A stretch of 64,000 nt of DNA from Kitasatospora herbaricolor. GTDB lineage: Bacteria > Actinomycetota > Actinomycetes > Streptomycetales > Streptomycetaceae. Under the pieces are notes generated by a model. The model was not told the origin of the DNA and did no database searches. It was given only the letters and a program-made list of their open reading frames with translations. A program made the translations under genes and the position numbers. How positions within the stretch are numbered: position 1 is the stretch's first letter; each line of letters begins with the position of its first letter. Positions 1 through 8,915 of the stretch are shown here, one piece after another. The stretch covers positions 372,001-436,000 of the forward strand of contig NZ_JAUSVA010000002.1 in NCBI RefSeq assembly GCF_030813695.1, given 5' to 3'.

Positions 1-1469
1 CCGAGCAGGCCGGCGTCAAGGCGGCCGTGGACTGGCTCAATGGCCGAGCGGTCGCCGTCGACGCCACCACCGACCTGCCCGTAACAGCATCGGGCTGGTC
101 CAGCGGGAACGTCGGCCTCAAGGGCAAGTCGTACAACGGTGCACTGTCCATCGCGGGCGCGGCGTCGGGCGTCGCGGGGCTGAAGACCGTCGTGTCCGTC
201 GCGGGTATCGCGGACTGGTACCTCTACCCCCGCTCGAACGGTGCCACCGTCGCGGAGGACGGTGTCGGGGGAACCGGCTACGACATAGACAACCTCGCCG
301 CCGACAACAACACCGGCCCGAACCACAACGCCTGCAATGCCATCATCGCGTCCGACGTCACCGCCAAGCTCGACCGCCCCAGCGGCGACCGGAACGGCTT
401 CTGGGACGAGCGCAACTACGCCGCCGACACGAACAAGGTGACGGCCAGTGTCTTCATCATTCAGGGCATGCTGGACGAAACCGTCCGCCCAGAGGCCATG
501 ATCTCCTACTGGCGGGCGCTCCAGGGCGCCGGGGTCCCGAGCAAGCTCTGGACCTTCCAGGGTGGCCACATGCGGCCCTACCAGCTCCGCCGGGACGAGT
601 ACGTCCGACAGATGCACCGCTGGTACGACTACTGGCTGTACGACCAGAAACTGAACGGGATCATGGCCGAGCCAAAGGTCGACGTCCAGCAACAAGACCT
701 CAGCACCTGGACCACACAGAGTTCCTGGCCCGCCCCCGGAACCACCGACGTGCAGCTCAAGCTGCATGCGAGCGGCTCCCTCACCACGGGCAGTGCACCC
801 TCGGCTGCCCAGTCCATGACCGACAAGGGCGACACTGTCGCCACCGAAAGGGTGATGGACGCCAACGGAGCGAGCAATGCGGACTCACTCGCCTACATCA
901 CTCCCAAGCTGAGCCAGCCCGTCACCCTTCAGGGCATCCCCTCCTTCACCGTCAACGCCTCCCTCCAGGGGACCACCCCGTTCCTGACCGCCCTCCTGGT
1001 CGACTACGGGTTCGAGGCGAAGGGCTGGAGCGGCTACTGGGCATACACCGGCTCCACCAGCGGCCGGAACACCTTGTGCGACGGTATCTCGGCCGGCACC
1101 AACGACGGCTGCGCCGATCCCTACACCACAACCTTCACCCGCTCCGCCATCCACCCCACCTTCCGGGTGATCTCCCGCGGATGGGCCGACGCGAGGAACC
1201 AGTCCAGCCTCTACAACTCCAACGTGGTCACCGACGGTGTGCCGTTCACAATCAAATGGAACGGCCAGCCCACCGAGTACACCGTCGCCGCGGGCCACCG
1301 GCTCGGCGTGGTCCTCGTAGCCTCGGACCACGGCTACAACAACCCACGTTTCGTCGGCACGTCGGGAAGCGAGACCACCAAGCTCACCGTCCTCACGGAA
1401 CTCAGCTCGGTCACCCTCCCCGTAAAGGCCGGAACCGAGGCGTTCGGAGTCCGACGCATATCGAAGTGA
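1..1469 (+). CDS. Secreted X-prolyl dipeptidyl aminopeptidase (CocE/NonD alpha/beta hydrolase), 5' end outside window
   Basis: The reading frame is open from the first bases, so the N-terminus lies off the left edge. The alpha/beta-hydrolase triad is visible: nucleophile elbow GKSYNGA (Ser codon 129-131), an Asp in GMLDETVRP (474-476) and a His in GGHMRPYQ (567-569). A C-terminal jelly-roll region follows and ends in SVTLPVKAGTEAFG. Family members cleave X-Pro dipeptides or related acyl bonds outside the cell. The protein is clearly paralogous to the complete gene at 56246-58378: both have EQAG..AA.DWLNGR, KWYDYWL-type and SVTLPVK blocks. A strong hairpin follows directly. The family call is firm; the exact substrate is inferred. 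Confidence 0.85.
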   Translation, partial: EQAGVKAAVDWLNGRAVAVDATTDLPVTASGWSSGNVGLKGKSYNGALSIAGAASGVAGLKTVVSVAGIADWYLYPRSNGATVAEDGVGGTGYDIDNLAADNNTGPNHNACNAIIASDVTAKLDRPSGDRNGFWDERNYAADTNKVTASVFIIQGMLDETVRPEAMISYWRALQGAGVPSKLWTFQGGHMRPYQLRRDEYVRQMHRWYDYWLYDQKLNGIMAEPKVDVQQQDLSTWTTQSSWPAPGTTDVQLKLHASGSLTTGSAPSAAQSMTDKGDTVATERVMDANGASNADSLAYITPKLSQPVTLQGIPSFTVNASLQGTTPFLTALLVDYGFEAKGWSGYWAYTGSTSGRNTLCDGISAGTNDGCADPYTTTFTRSAIHPTFRVISRGWADARNQSSLYNSNVVTDGVPFTIKWNGQPTEYTVAAGHRLGVVLVASDHGYNNPRFVGTSGSETTKLTVLTELSSVTLPVKAGTEAFGVRRISK

Positions 1470-1472
1470 CAT

Positions 1473-1513
1473 GAGCGGATGCCCGGAGCAGAAAGTGCTC
1501 CGGGCATCCGCTC
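1473..1513 (+). terminator. Hairpin terminator after the X-prolyl peptidase gene
   Basis: A perfect 18-bp stem (1473-1490 pairs with 1496-1513) with loop GAAAG starts 4 nt after the stop codon. There is no clear U-tract, as is usual for Streptomyces terminators. Confidence 0.85.
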
Positions 1514-1589
1514 CAGTCGGGGACAGCTCGGACCGGCGGAGCTCACCGGGCAGCCTCGAACCCGGCGGAGGGTCGGCTATGCTCCACCG

Positions 1590-1599
1590 AAAAGGTTTT
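1590..1599. promoter_or_regulatory. Possible degenerate LacI-type operator
   Basis: AAAAGGTTTT lies 71 bp before the LacI-family start at 1671. It differs at one central base from the AAAACGTTTT cores at 17597, 17631, 38699 and 38741. LacI-family operators normally keep the central CG, so autoregulation through this site is only a suggestion. Confidence 0.3.
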
Positions 1600-1670
1600 G
1601 AGCACCAAGGGCCCGCCGCCGAAAGGCCACATGGGAGCCGTAGTGCACCGACGAGAAGGGACCGGACCCG

Positions 1671-2717
1671 ATGACGGACCCGGCCGGGACGAACGCCGGT
1701 GGCAAGCCCGCCCGTGCGGTCGGCATCAAGGAGGTCGCCCGCGCAGCGGGGCTCTCGATCACCACCGTTTCGCACGCTCTCAACGGAAAGGGCCAGGTCA
1801 GTGCCCATGCCCAGGAGCTGGTCCGGGACGCTGCGGAGCGCCTGGGCTACCGCCCGAACCGTGTGGCGCAGGCGTTGCTCTCTGGTCGCACCGGAATCCT
1901 GGGCCTCGTCGCCGGCCACCGCAGCTCGGAACCTTGGGAGCGCACCTACCGCCCCTACTACGCGGCCTTCACCGCCGGCGCCATGCTCGAGGCCGTCGAC
2001 CGCGACTACGCCCTGACCGTCGTCCCCGCCGGTCCCCGAGGAGACCTGTGGACCCGGGTTCCCATGGACGGGCTCATCGTGGTCGACCCCGTCGCCGACG
2101 ACCCCGTCGTCGCCGAGGCCTTGCGCCGCGGTCTAGCCGTGGTCACCGACGGCCGTCCCCTCGAACCACATGTCGCGCTCCCGTACGTCGAGAGCGACAT
2201 CGCAGGCGGGATCGAGCAGGTCATGGACCATCTGCACGCCGGCGGTGCCCGCTCCATCGGCCTGCTCACCGGCCCCGAGTTCGACTCGTACACGCTCAGC
2301 AGTGACGCGGCACACGCGGACTGGGGCGAGCGACACTCCGTGCCCACCCCAGCGGAGAGGGTGCGCCCCGGCGAGCGCGCCCTCGACACCGCCCGCCGCC
2401 TGCTCACCGGCCGCCCCGACGCCGTCTACGCCCTGAACGAGACCTACGGGCAGGCAGTCCTGGAGGCCGCCGCCGAGCAGGGCCTCGCCATCCCCCGCGA
2501 CCTCATGGTGGCCGCCATGGGCGAGGCCGAGCCCGGCGCCCGCCCCCCGCTCACCATGCTCTCCCTCGACCCGCGCCAGACCGGCTCCGCTTGTGCCGGC
2601 ATGCTCATCGACGTGCTCGGTGGAGCCAGCCCCGACGCGTTGACGCTTCCCAGCAGGCTAGTCCCCGGCGGGTCGACCAGGAGGTCCGACCCTACGCCCA
2701 TGCGTGGCCGGGCCTGA
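1671..2717 (+). CDS. LacI-family transcriptional regulator, copy 1
   Basis: 348 residues. The N-terminal helix-turn-helix covers about residues 15-60 (IKEVARAAGLSITTVSHALN) and is followed by the hinge region and a periplasmic-binding-protein-like effector domain. The ATG at 1671 has GAGAAGGG about 10 nt upstream. The protein is closely paralogous to the regulator at 38824-39864: both carry STYRPYYAAF- or RTYRPYYAAF-type and LWTRVP.DGLI.VDPV blocks. The two therefore probably recognise similar operators. The ligand is unknown; the neighbouring peptidase and channel genes give no firm clue. Confidence 0.85.
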   Translation: MTDPAGTNAGGKPARAVGIKEVARAAGLSITTVSHALNGKGQVSAHAQELVRDAAERLGYRPNRVAQALLSGRTGILGLVAGHRSSEPWERTYRPYYAAFTAGAMLEAVDRDYALTVVPAGPRGDLWTRVPMDGLIVVDPVADDPVVAEALRRGLAVVTDGRPLEPHVALPYVESDIAGGIEQVMDHLHAGGARSIGLLTGPEFDSYTLSSDAAHADWGERHSVPTPAERVRPGERALDTARRLLTGRPDAVYALNETYGQAVLEAAAEQGLAIPRDLMVAAMGEAEPGARPPLTMLSLDPRQTGSACAGMLIDVLGGASPDALTLPSRLVPGGSTRRSDPTPMRGRA

Positions 2718-2780
2718 CCTCGTCCTTACAGACGGCGGCCGCCGTGGTCCTCCGGTCCGCGATGAGGAAGGCCCGGCCCA

Positions 2781-4133
2781 TCACGCCGAGGCTACGACGT
2801 CGATGTGCGAGCATCCCTCCCGGGCCGCGAGCGGCCATGCCGTGAGGCCCTCTTCCGGGGACTCCACGAACGTGCCGTGACGGTGGGCGACGACACCGGT
2901 GGCAGGCTTCCCCGACAGACGGGCCAGTACGTACGCGGCTGCCAGGCTGGTGACGTCACGGATGGTCCCCAGCGGCAGGAGCGAACGGGTTTCGGCTATC
3001 GCCTCGTGCTCGCCGGCGCGCAGCACGATCCTCGTCCCGGGCGAAACCCCGTGCGCGGTGATGGCGACGGCGATGTTGTCGAGGTCGTCGGAGCCGACTG
3101 CGGCCAGGGCCCTGGCCCGATCCAGATGCAGCCGTTCGAGTACCGCCCGGTCGCCGCCGTGTCCTGCCATCACCGGTATGCCCAGTGACCGGGCGAGCCG
3201 AACGTTCGGAGCGTGCGGATCCCGTTCCACACCGACGACGGGGACACCCAGGCGCCTCAGTTCCCCGCACAACCGCAGCCCGACCTGGCCCATGCCGACG
3301 ACGATCACGTGCCCTGACCGGGGTACGGTACGGGGCCCGATCAGGTCGACGAGTCGGGGGCTCAGCATCCGGTCGACGACCCCTGCGGTGAACATCGCGC
3401 TGAAGACGACCGTGCTGAGCATGACCACGCTGGACACAACCTGGTAGACGGTGGAGTCGGCTGGGGCTGCCGCCGGGCCGACGGTGGCGACCACGCGGGC
3501 GGCGTCGAAGAGTGCCTCGGCGCCATGGTGACCGAGGGTGAGCAGCCACGCCCAGTCGCCGAGCAACGCCGCGAGCATGCCGGTCATGCCCGCGAGCATG
3601 ATCCGCGTGCCTGCGTCGTGCGGACGCAGCTGGCCGGTCAGCCTGCTCAGCCGAGGACGCCAGCGGATGCGCTCCGGCTGCCACCATCCGGTGACAGGGA
3701 CTGTGCCGGCAGCCCAGACCGCCCGTGCCCGAGGACCATGGCGGTGCAGAGCAGCGAGTTCCGCATCGACACAGGGTCCGGCCAAGGCCGGAGCGACCAG
3801 GTCCGCAGGCGAGGTGACGTCGCAGTGCGGGAGCAGGCGCAGCAGCTCGTCCGCCATCGTCCGGTCGAAGATCGTGACGACCGTGGGTATGCGCGTGGTC
3901 ATGTGGGCGACGGCCAGCGCGTACCGCAGGGCTGCGGCGTCCTCGTGGAGCAGCACCGCGATTCCCGCGGGCCCTGTCGATACGGCGGCGCGGAGGTCCT
4001 CGTCACCGGGGTGTGCGAGGTGCTGGACAGCGTGCCGGCCTTCGCGCAACGAGGCACACACCCGGCGTGCCAGGTTGGTCTCCCCGATGACGACGAAGGA
4101 ACGGGTGCCGTTGGGGGCGGGGGATTCCTTCAT
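2781..4133 (-). CDS. RCK/TrkA-N domain channel-like membrane protein with degenerate filter
   Basis: 450 residues. An N-terminal TrkA-N-like Rossmann domain (FVVIGETNLARRV) is followed by a hydrophobic two-helix region at about residues 190-290 and a second TrkA-N domain with GMGQVGLRL at about residue 305. This is the layout of RCK-gated potassium channels. Where the pore loop is expected the protein reads ATVGPAAAP instead of the canonical TVGYGD, so potassium selectivity is doubtful. It might conduct differently, be an inactive relative, or be a sensor of NAD or ions. It converges with the LacI gene, leaving about 60 bp between stop codons. A copy of the 17-bp element lies about 210 nt upstream. 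Confidence 0.75.
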   Translation of the reverse strand: MKESPAPNGTRSFVVIGETNLARRVCASLREGRHAVQHLAHPGDEDLRAAVSTGPAGIAVLLHEDAAALRYALAVAHMTTRIPTVVTIFDRTMADELLRLLPHCDVTSPADLVAPALAGPCVDAELAALHRHGPRARAVWAAGTVPVTGWWQPERIRWRPRLSRLTGQLRPHDAGTRIMLAGMTGMLAALLGDWAWLLTLGHHGAEALFDAARVVATVGPAAAPADSTVYQVVSSVVMLSTVVFSAMFTAGVVDRMLSPRLVDLIGPRTVPRSGHVIVVGMGQVGLRLCGELRRLGVPVVGVERDPHAPNVRLARSLGIPVMAGHGGDRAVLERLHLDRARALAAVGSDDLDNIAVAITAHGVSPGTRIVLRAGEHEAIAETRSLLPLGTIRDVTSLAAAYVLARLSGKPATGVVAHRHGTFVESPEEGLTAWPLAAREGCSHIDVVASA

Positions 4134-4342
4134 GGTGTCAGTTCAGTCCTCAACCTGCTGCAACGGTGCGACGGAAGTCTCGGCGTGTGCCTCGCTGTCC
4201 GCTTCGTAGCCCCGGATTCGACGATAGGACCGACCGGCCCAGGTCTACGGCCCGCTGCTGCCCCGTACTCCTGGGGCTTCGGCTCCCGACTGGTGCGGTA
4301 TCTCACGTATGGAATGCTGTCGAGGCAGGGCCGCCGACGGTA

Positions 4343-4359
4343 ATGCCAAATTTCCATAG
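4343..4359 (-). promoter_or_regulatory. 17-bp upstream element, copy 1
   Basis: Read on the minus strand this is CTATGGAAATTTGGCAT. Related 17-mers occur at 6567-6583, 7773-7789, 13822-13838 and, on the plus strand, 56194-56210. Here it is followed 36 nt later by GTGAGA, mirroring the spacing to ATGAGA at the oppC-like and X-prolyl peptidase genes. It is probably an activator-binding or promoter element for the gene to the left. Confidence 0.5.
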
Positions 4360-4551
4360 GCTGTGCGACCGCGCCTGACGGCTCCGAAGAGTACCGCCCC
4401 CTGTGGTGGAAGCGGGGCGTCACCAGTGGCCGCCCGCCGGGGGCCTCACGTCTCCAGCCTCGGAGCCGTGCGATTGGCCGACGACTTCACAGCTGCGTTG
4501 TCCGGGGCCGGCTCCGCCCGCCCCGGACGGGGACCGAAGGGCAGCACAGGT

Positions 4552-4584
4552 GTGGTCCGCACCATCGGTGATGGTGCGGACCAC
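4552..4584 (-). terminator. Hairpin downstream of pepP
   Basis: A perfect 15-bp stem (4552-4566 with 4570-4584) with loop GGT, about 190 nt past the pepP stop on the minus strand. It probably ends the pepP transcript before the channel gene. Confidence 0.6.
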
Positions 4585-4771
4585 CCCCTCAGACGTCGGA
4601 CCCGACCAGCTCGGTGCCGCGGGGCGCCCCGCATCGCGGGACGGCGGAACGAGCGGGTCCGGGCGTGGGGTGGGGCTGCAGGACAGGCCCCACCGGGAAC
4701 GAAACGCCGGGTGCCGGGTTGGCCGCTCAGGCGGCGCGCACGGCTCCCTCGGCGGAGCGTGGCACCCCTGC

Positions 4772-6295
4772 TCAGCGAGGGTTGCCGGCGCCCAGGGGCC
4801 CTCGCAGCTCGGCCATCCACGCCTCGACGTGGTCCGCCCTGCGGGGCAGCGCGGACGACATGTTCCGATGGCCGTCGGCGGTGACCAGGATGTCGTCCTC
4901 GATGCGGACACCGATGCCGCGGTACGCCTTGGGAACAGTCAGGTCGCCCGACTGGAAGTAGAGTCCCGGCTCGACGGTCAGGCACATGCCGGGTCGGAGG
5001 GTCGCGTCCACGTAGGCCTCGGTCCGCGCTGCGGCGCAGTCGTGGACGTCCATCCCAAGCATGTGCCCGGTGCCGTGCAGGGTCCATCGGCGTTGCAGGT
5101 CGCAGGCGAGGACCCGCTCGACCGGCCCCTCCAGGATTCCCCAGGCGACGAGCCTCTGGGCCAGCACCCGCTGGGCGGCGTCGTGCACGTCGCGGTAGCG
5201 GGCGCCGGGCCTGATCGCCGCGATCCCGGCCTCCTGGGCGTCGAAGACCGCGTCGTAGACACGGCGCTGCATCTCTCCGAAGGCGCCGGCGACGGGCAGC
5301 GTCCGCGTGAGGTCGGCCGTGTAGAGGCTGTGCGTCTCCACGCCGGCGTCCAGCAGGAGCAGGTCGCCGGCGCGGACCGCCCCGTCGTTGCGGGTCCAGT
5401 GCAGGGTGCAGGCGTTCGGTCCCGAGGCGCAGATCGGGTGGTAGCCGACGTCGTTGCCCTCCACACGTGCGCGCAGGGAGAAGGTGCCCTCGACGTAGCG
5501 CTCGCTGGTGACCTGGGCGCGCCCGAGGGCCCTGACGACGTCCTCGAAGCCGCGGACGGTGGAGTTCACGGCCTTTTGCAATTCACCGACTTCGAACTCG
5601 TCTTTCAGCAGCCGAAGTTCACTGAGATGGACGATCAGCTCCTCGTTGTACGCGGGGACGGTGCGCTCGGCCAGGCTGGCGTCGATGAGGGTGTCGTGTC
5701 CATGGACCGCCCTCACCGGAACCGAATCCCGCACGACGTGTTCCCGTAGGGTTCGCCGGTCCCGGCACGTAATGCCCAGCCTGGCTTCGTTCTCCGCGAG
5801 GCTCATGCGGGGCCCGGTCCACAGCTCACCCGCCGCGGAGTCGAGCCAGAACTCGCCGCTCTCGCGGTCGGAGGGCGGCGTCAGGTAAAGGATGTGCTCA
5901 TGGCCGCCCCCGGGAAGGGGCTCCAGGACCAGTACACCGCCTTCGGTCTGGTCACCGGTCAGGTGGACGTACTCGGTCGCCGCCCGGAAGCGGAAATTGG
6001 TGTCGTTCGAACGGCGCTTGCGGTGACCGGCCGGAACGACCAGCCGTTCGTTCGGGAACCGGGCGGACAACGCCGCCCTTCGGCATGCCGTGTGCGCCGC
6101 CTGGGCTGTCAGGGCCGGGGGGCGGGCCGGAGGAACGGCCCAGCCCTTTCGCATGTTCTCCGTCAGCTCTCGGGACGCCTCGCCGAAAAGACCGTTCTTG
6201 CGCCGCCCGGATTTTTCTTCCACTGGGGTTTCCGGATCGCTTTCGCCGTCCGCAGGGCGGCTAGTAGCGAAATCCTCTACAACTTCCTCGGGCAT
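4772..6295 (-). CDS. pepP: Xaa-Pro aminopeptidase (peptidase M24B)
   Basis: 507 residues with no signal peptide, so cytoplasmic. An N-terminal aminopeptidase-P domain precedes the pita-bread metalloprotease domain. All five metal ligands can be read in order: Asp in LLLDAGVE, Asp in YTADLTR, His in GTGHMLGMDVHD, Glu in TVEPGLY and Glu in VRIEDDIL. The enzyme releases the N-terminal residue from peptides with Pro in position two. That fits the nearby secreted X-prolyl peptidase and the oligopeptide importer, as one route from proline-rich peptides to amino acids. The ATG at 6295 gives a full-length product. A weaker copy of the 17-bp element lies about 270 nt upstream. Confidence 0.93.
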   Translation of the reverse strand: MPEEVVEDFATSRPADGESDPETPVEEKSGRRKNGLFGEASRELTENMRKGWAVPPARPPALTAQAAHTACRRAALSARFPNERLVVPAGHRKRRSNDTNFRFRAATEYVHLTGDQTEGGVLVLEPLPGGGHEHILYLTPPSDRESGEFWLDSAAGELWTGPRMSLAENEARLGITCRDRRTLREHVVRDSVPVRAVHGHDTLIDASLAERTVPAYNEELIVHLSELRLLKDEFEVGELQKAVNSTVRGFEDVVRALGRAQVTSERYVEGTFSLRARVEGNDVGYHPICASGPNACTLHWTRNDGAVRAGDLLLLDAGVETHSLYTADLTRTLPVAGAFGEMQRRVYDAVFDAQEAGIAAIRPGARYRDVHDAAQRVLAQRLVAWGILEGPVERVLACDLQRRWTLHGTGHMLGMDVHDCAAARTEAYVDATLRPGMCLTVEPGLYFQSGDLTVPKAYRGIGVRIEDDILVTADGHRNMSSALPRRADHVEAWMAELRGPLGAGNPR

Positions 6296-6754
6296 AGCGG
6301 ATCCGTCCTTCGTGAGGGGCCTCGAACGTTCGCAAGCAGGCGGAATTCCGGTGGCTCCGAGGGGCGTGGGTCACCTGCTCGACCGAGCTTGGAACGACCC
6401 TCGTGCGCACGTGGACGAGGCGGGTGAATTTCTGCCGTGGGGATCGAACGCAGGACCGGGACTTCGGGGAGCCAGCCGGTCGCGATGCCGTTACGGTAAC
6501 GACAGGCCGACCGTCACGCCAAGTGGTGGTATCTGTTCGATCACACCAAAGCAGGCCAAAATACCCATGCCACATACCCATAGCGGTATCGGACGGCCGC
6601 CTGGCACGAATTCTGACCGTTCGCGTGCGGCCCGGATGGCGGGAGCTACCGGTGGCCGATGGACGACGGGGCATTTCGCTGGACCGGACCACGCCGGTCG
6701 GCAGCGGAGTGCTTCAAGACGTTGCCGAACGGTCACGGGCAACAGCATGCGCCT
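6296..6754. other. Gene-free interval upstream of pepP
   Basis: No gene was recognised. The minus-strand element at 6567-6583 reads CTATGGGTATGTGGCAT and matches copy 1 at 14 of 17 positions. A T-arm-like string near 6440-6460 does not fold as a tRNA. Confidence 0.5.
6567..6583 (-). promoter_or_regulatory. 17-bp upstream element, copy 2 (before pepP)
   Basis: It matches the copy at 4343 at 14 of 17 positions and has the same orientation relative to its minus-strand gene. No ATGAGA follows at the usual distance, so this is the least secure copy. Confidence 0.35.
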
Positions 6755-7303
6755 TCACGGGGCGTCCTTCAGGATCGCGAGCGCCCGTGTCGAGCCGTCG
6801 GGCAGTCGAGTGAGGCTCATGTGGTAGGAGAGGCAGCGGACGATGGGAAGGCCGCGTCCATGGAGCGCATCGGTGTCGTCGTCGGGTCGGCCCTGGACGA
6901 GGAGGTCGGGCAGCACCTGGTCCGATCCGGTGTCCGTGACCTCGATCTCCGTGGTGTCGTGGTGGCGGTGCACGCGCACCGTCATCCTCTGTCCCCCGTG
7001 AGCGACGGCGTTAGCGGTCAGCTCGCCCAGGACGACGCCGGCTTCGTCCGTCGCCACGTCCCAGTCCCCGAGAAGGGCGGTGGCCCACCGCCGGACCAGG
7101 TGAGCCATCCTGGGGGTCGCGAGCAGTTCGAAGGCGACGATCCGGCACTCGTGGTCGTGCCCGCACTCTCGGCTGAGAGGCTCGACCGGGTATGTGGAGG
7201 GCGGTCGGGCCGCAGGGTCCATCGCGGTCGCGGCTGTCAGCGGAGCATTTTGGCTCGGACGGCATTGGGTCGGTGACCGGCGGGAAGCGGTGGCGGGGCT
7301 CAT
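6755..7303 (-). CDS. ATP-binding protein of the anti-sigma (RsbW/SpoIIAB-like) HATPase family
   Basis: About 182 residues. The GHKL ATPase boxes are visible: N box LGELTANAVAHG, G1 region VTDTGSDQVLPDL and G2 region HGRGLPIVRCLS. Streptomyces carry many such small stand-alone ATPases, which act as anti-sigma factors or as partners in sigma-factor switching. The ATG at 7303 is preferred because GGAG lies about 6 nt upstream. The ORF is open further up, to 7366. There is no sigma factor or anti-anti-sigma partner nearby, so the target is unknown. Confidence 0.8.
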   Translation of the reverse strand: MSPATASRRSPTQCRPSQNAPLTAATAMDPAARPPSTYPVEPLSRECGHDHECRIVAFELLATPRMAHLVRRWATALLGDWDVATDEAGVVLGELTANAVAHGGQRMTVRVHRHHDTTEIEVTDTGSDQVLPDLLVQGRPDDDTDALHGRGLPIVRCLSYHMSLTRLPDGSTRALAILKDAP

Positions 7304-7621
7304 CATGGTCTCCAGATGCTGTTCGTCGTGGGGCGTCGGGCCGACCGGCAGGAAGGGGGTGGCCAAGGGTTTCTGACGGCACCGCTGCGGTAAGGCCCGA
7401 AGACGCCCACGGCTGCCCGGGGCGGAGTCCCCTGGGCGGTCGTCCCTTGCGCCTCTAGGCCCGGATCACCTCCCGGGTGTCGGGGCTGACCACCATGGCC
7501 TGGGCACCCTGCATGCCGTTCCGACCGGTCCCTTGTCGACGGTGGCCCGGACGTTCACCGAGAGGGGGACGGCGTCGGCCGTGCCGCAGACGGGGCTCTT
7601 CGCGGCTGACACCGTTCACGT

Positions 7622-7735
7622 TCATGATGAACCGCGCCGACGCGGGGCCGATGGCGGTGGCTCGGCCGTAACGGGCGACGCGCACGGCATTCCAGAGGCC
7701 ACAGCGCCCAGGTGTCCGGTGGTGATACATCTCAT
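7622..7735 (-). CDS. Short ORF behind a 17-bp element, possible pseudogene start
   Basis: 37 codons beginning MRCITTGHLGAVASG. The ATG lies 37 nt past the element, the same spacing as at the oppC-like gene and close to that at the X-prolyl peptidase at 56246. The start resembles a signal-peptide start such as MRSLPTRLLGVTVSG at 56246, but the frame then degenerates. It is probably the remnant of a secreted protein gene that keeps its promoter. No function is assigned. Confidence 0.3.
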   Translation of the reverse strand: MRCITTGHLGAVASGMPCASPVTAEPPPSAPRRRGSS

Positions 7736-7772
7736 AATCGGGAGTGTTGCAGGTAAATGAACTCCGACGGCA

Positions 7773-7789
7773 CTGCCGATTTTCCATAA
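7773..7789 (-). promoter_or_regulatory. 17-bp upstream element, copy 3
   Basis: On the minus strand it reads TTATGGAAAATCGGCAG, followed 37 nt later by ATGAGA. It belongs to the same series as the elements at 4343, 13822 and 56194. Confidence 0.45.
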
Positions 7790-7812
7790 CCCGAAGTGAA
7801 TTCGGGAACGAG

Positions 7813-7852
7813 GGACAGCCCGGCATCCGCGTGTGCGGATGCCGGGCTGTCC
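7813..7852 (-). terminator. Terminator of the oligopeptide ABC operon
   Basis: A perfect 18-bp stem (7813-7830 with 7835-7852) with loop GTGT begins 28 nt past the stop of the last ABC gene on the minus strand. Confidence 0.85.
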
Positions 7853-7880
7853 GGATCTGAGCGCGACTGCGCGCTCGGCC

Positions 7881-8915
7881 TCAGCGGCCGATCGGCGAGT
7901 CTCGGCCGTCCCGGAACTCCACGGTCGGGCCGGCGTCGAGTGGCGCAACGTGGGGGAAGTGGCAGGCGGTCAGGTGTCCGACCGCAGAAGTGGTGAGCTT
8001 CGGCACCTCCGTCGCACACCGGTCCTGTGCCTTCCAGCACCTGGTGCGGAACCGGCAGCCCGAAGGCGGGTCGGCCGGGCTCGGCACGTCACCGGTCAAT
8101 CGGATCCGGCCGCCCCGGCGGCGCTCGGCCGCATTGGGATCCGTATCCGGTACCGCGGAGAGCAAGGCGTGGGTGTAGGGGTGGCGGGGGTCGGTGTAGA
8201 GACTGTCCCGGTCGGCGATCTCGACGATGCTGCCGAGGTACATCACGGCGATCCGCTGGGAGAAGTTCCGTACAACGGCCAGGTCATGTGCGATGAACAC
8301 GAAGGCGATGCCGAGTTCACGACGCAGACGCCTCATGAGGTTGACGACCTGTGCCTGGACGGAGACGTCCAGGGCGGAGACCGGCTCATCGGCGATGATG
8401 AGCTTCGGGTCCACGGCCAGGGCTCGTGCGATGCCGACGCGCTGGCGTTGGCCCCCCGAGAACTCGAACGGGAAACGGTTGGCGTGTTCGGCCCGCAATC
8501 CGACGAGTTCGAGAAGTTCGTCGACCCTTTCTCGGCGGCCTCGGGGCGACAGAACACCGTTGACCTCCATCGGCATGGAGATGATCTGACGGATGGTCTG
8601 CCGGGGATTCAAGGAGGAGTAGGGGTCCTGGAAGATCATCTGGATTTCGGAACGAACGGGTACGAGCTGGCGGCGGGAGGCCCGTGTAATGTCCCGCCCC
8701 CGGTAGAACACCTGACCGGAGGTGGGATCGAGGAGTCGCGCCAGGAGCTGGCCGGTGGTCGACTTGCCGCACCCGGATTCACCGACCAGGCCGAGTGACT
8801 CTCCCTCGTCGAGCGTGAAGCTCACGTCGTTCACGGCCTGGACGATCGATCGCTGGGTGCGGAAGTGCTTGGTGAGGCCCCGGACTTCCAGCAGAGGCGC
8901 GTCGGGCTCGGTCAT
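7881..8915 (-). CDS. Oligopeptide ABC transporter ATP-binding protein (OppF/DppF type)
   Basis: 344 residues. Walker A is GESGCGKST, the signature is [15 protein letters not shown] and Walker B is [12 protein letters not shown]. The C-terminal oligopeptide/dipeptide extension carries the four-cysteine pattern typical of OppD/F proteins ([20 protein letters not shown]). The start overlaps the preceding gene by ATGA, showing translational coupling. It pairs with the next ATPase to drive peptide uptake. It is the last gene of the operon and is followed by a strong hairpin. Confidence 0.93.
   Translation of the reverse strand: MTEPDAPLLEVRGLTKHFRTQRSIVQAVNDVSFTLDEGESLGLVGESGCGKSTTGQLLARLLDPTSGQVFYRGRDITRASRRQLVPVRSEIQMIFQDPYSSLNPRQTIRQIISMPMEVNGVLSPRGRRERVDELLELVGLRAEHANRFPFEFSGGQRQRVGIARALAVDPKLIIADEPVSALDVSVQAQVVNLMRRLRRELGIAFVFIAHDLAVVRNFSQRIAVMYLGSIVEIADRDSLYTDPRHPYTHALLSAVPDTDPNAAERRRGGRIRLTGDVPSPADPPSGCRFRTRCWKAQDRCATEVPKLTTSAVGHLTACHFPHVAPLDAGPTVEFRDGRDSPIGR

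Larger units (their letters stand above)
4134..4771. other. Gene-free interval between channel-like gene and pepP
   Basis: No convincing coding region was seen on either strand. The interval holds the 17-bp element at 4343-4359 and the hairpin at 4552-4584. A minus-strand GTGAGA 53 nt after the start of the element could begin a short in-frame leader running to the channel start, but its codon pattern is not convincing. Confidence 0.6.
7304..7812. other. Interval with a 17-bp element and only gene fragments
   Basis: No intact gene is convincing. The element at 7773-7789 (minus) is followed by a short minus-strand ORF starting at 7735. Further left another minus-strand frame ends in GAQAMVVSPDTREVIRA, which looks like the tail of an enzyme. 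Together these may be the two ends of a deleted secreted protein gene. Confidence 0.4.

Noticed and set aside
2718..2780. Terminator between convergent LacI and channel genes
   Set aside because: Only a short GGCGGCCGCC palindrome is present; no long stem could be drawn.
6430..6500. Possible tRNA on the minus strand (GTTCGATCC-like T-arm)
   Set aside because: The five bases on each side of the loop do not pair, no acceptor stem or CCA end is found, and no anticodon arm folds.
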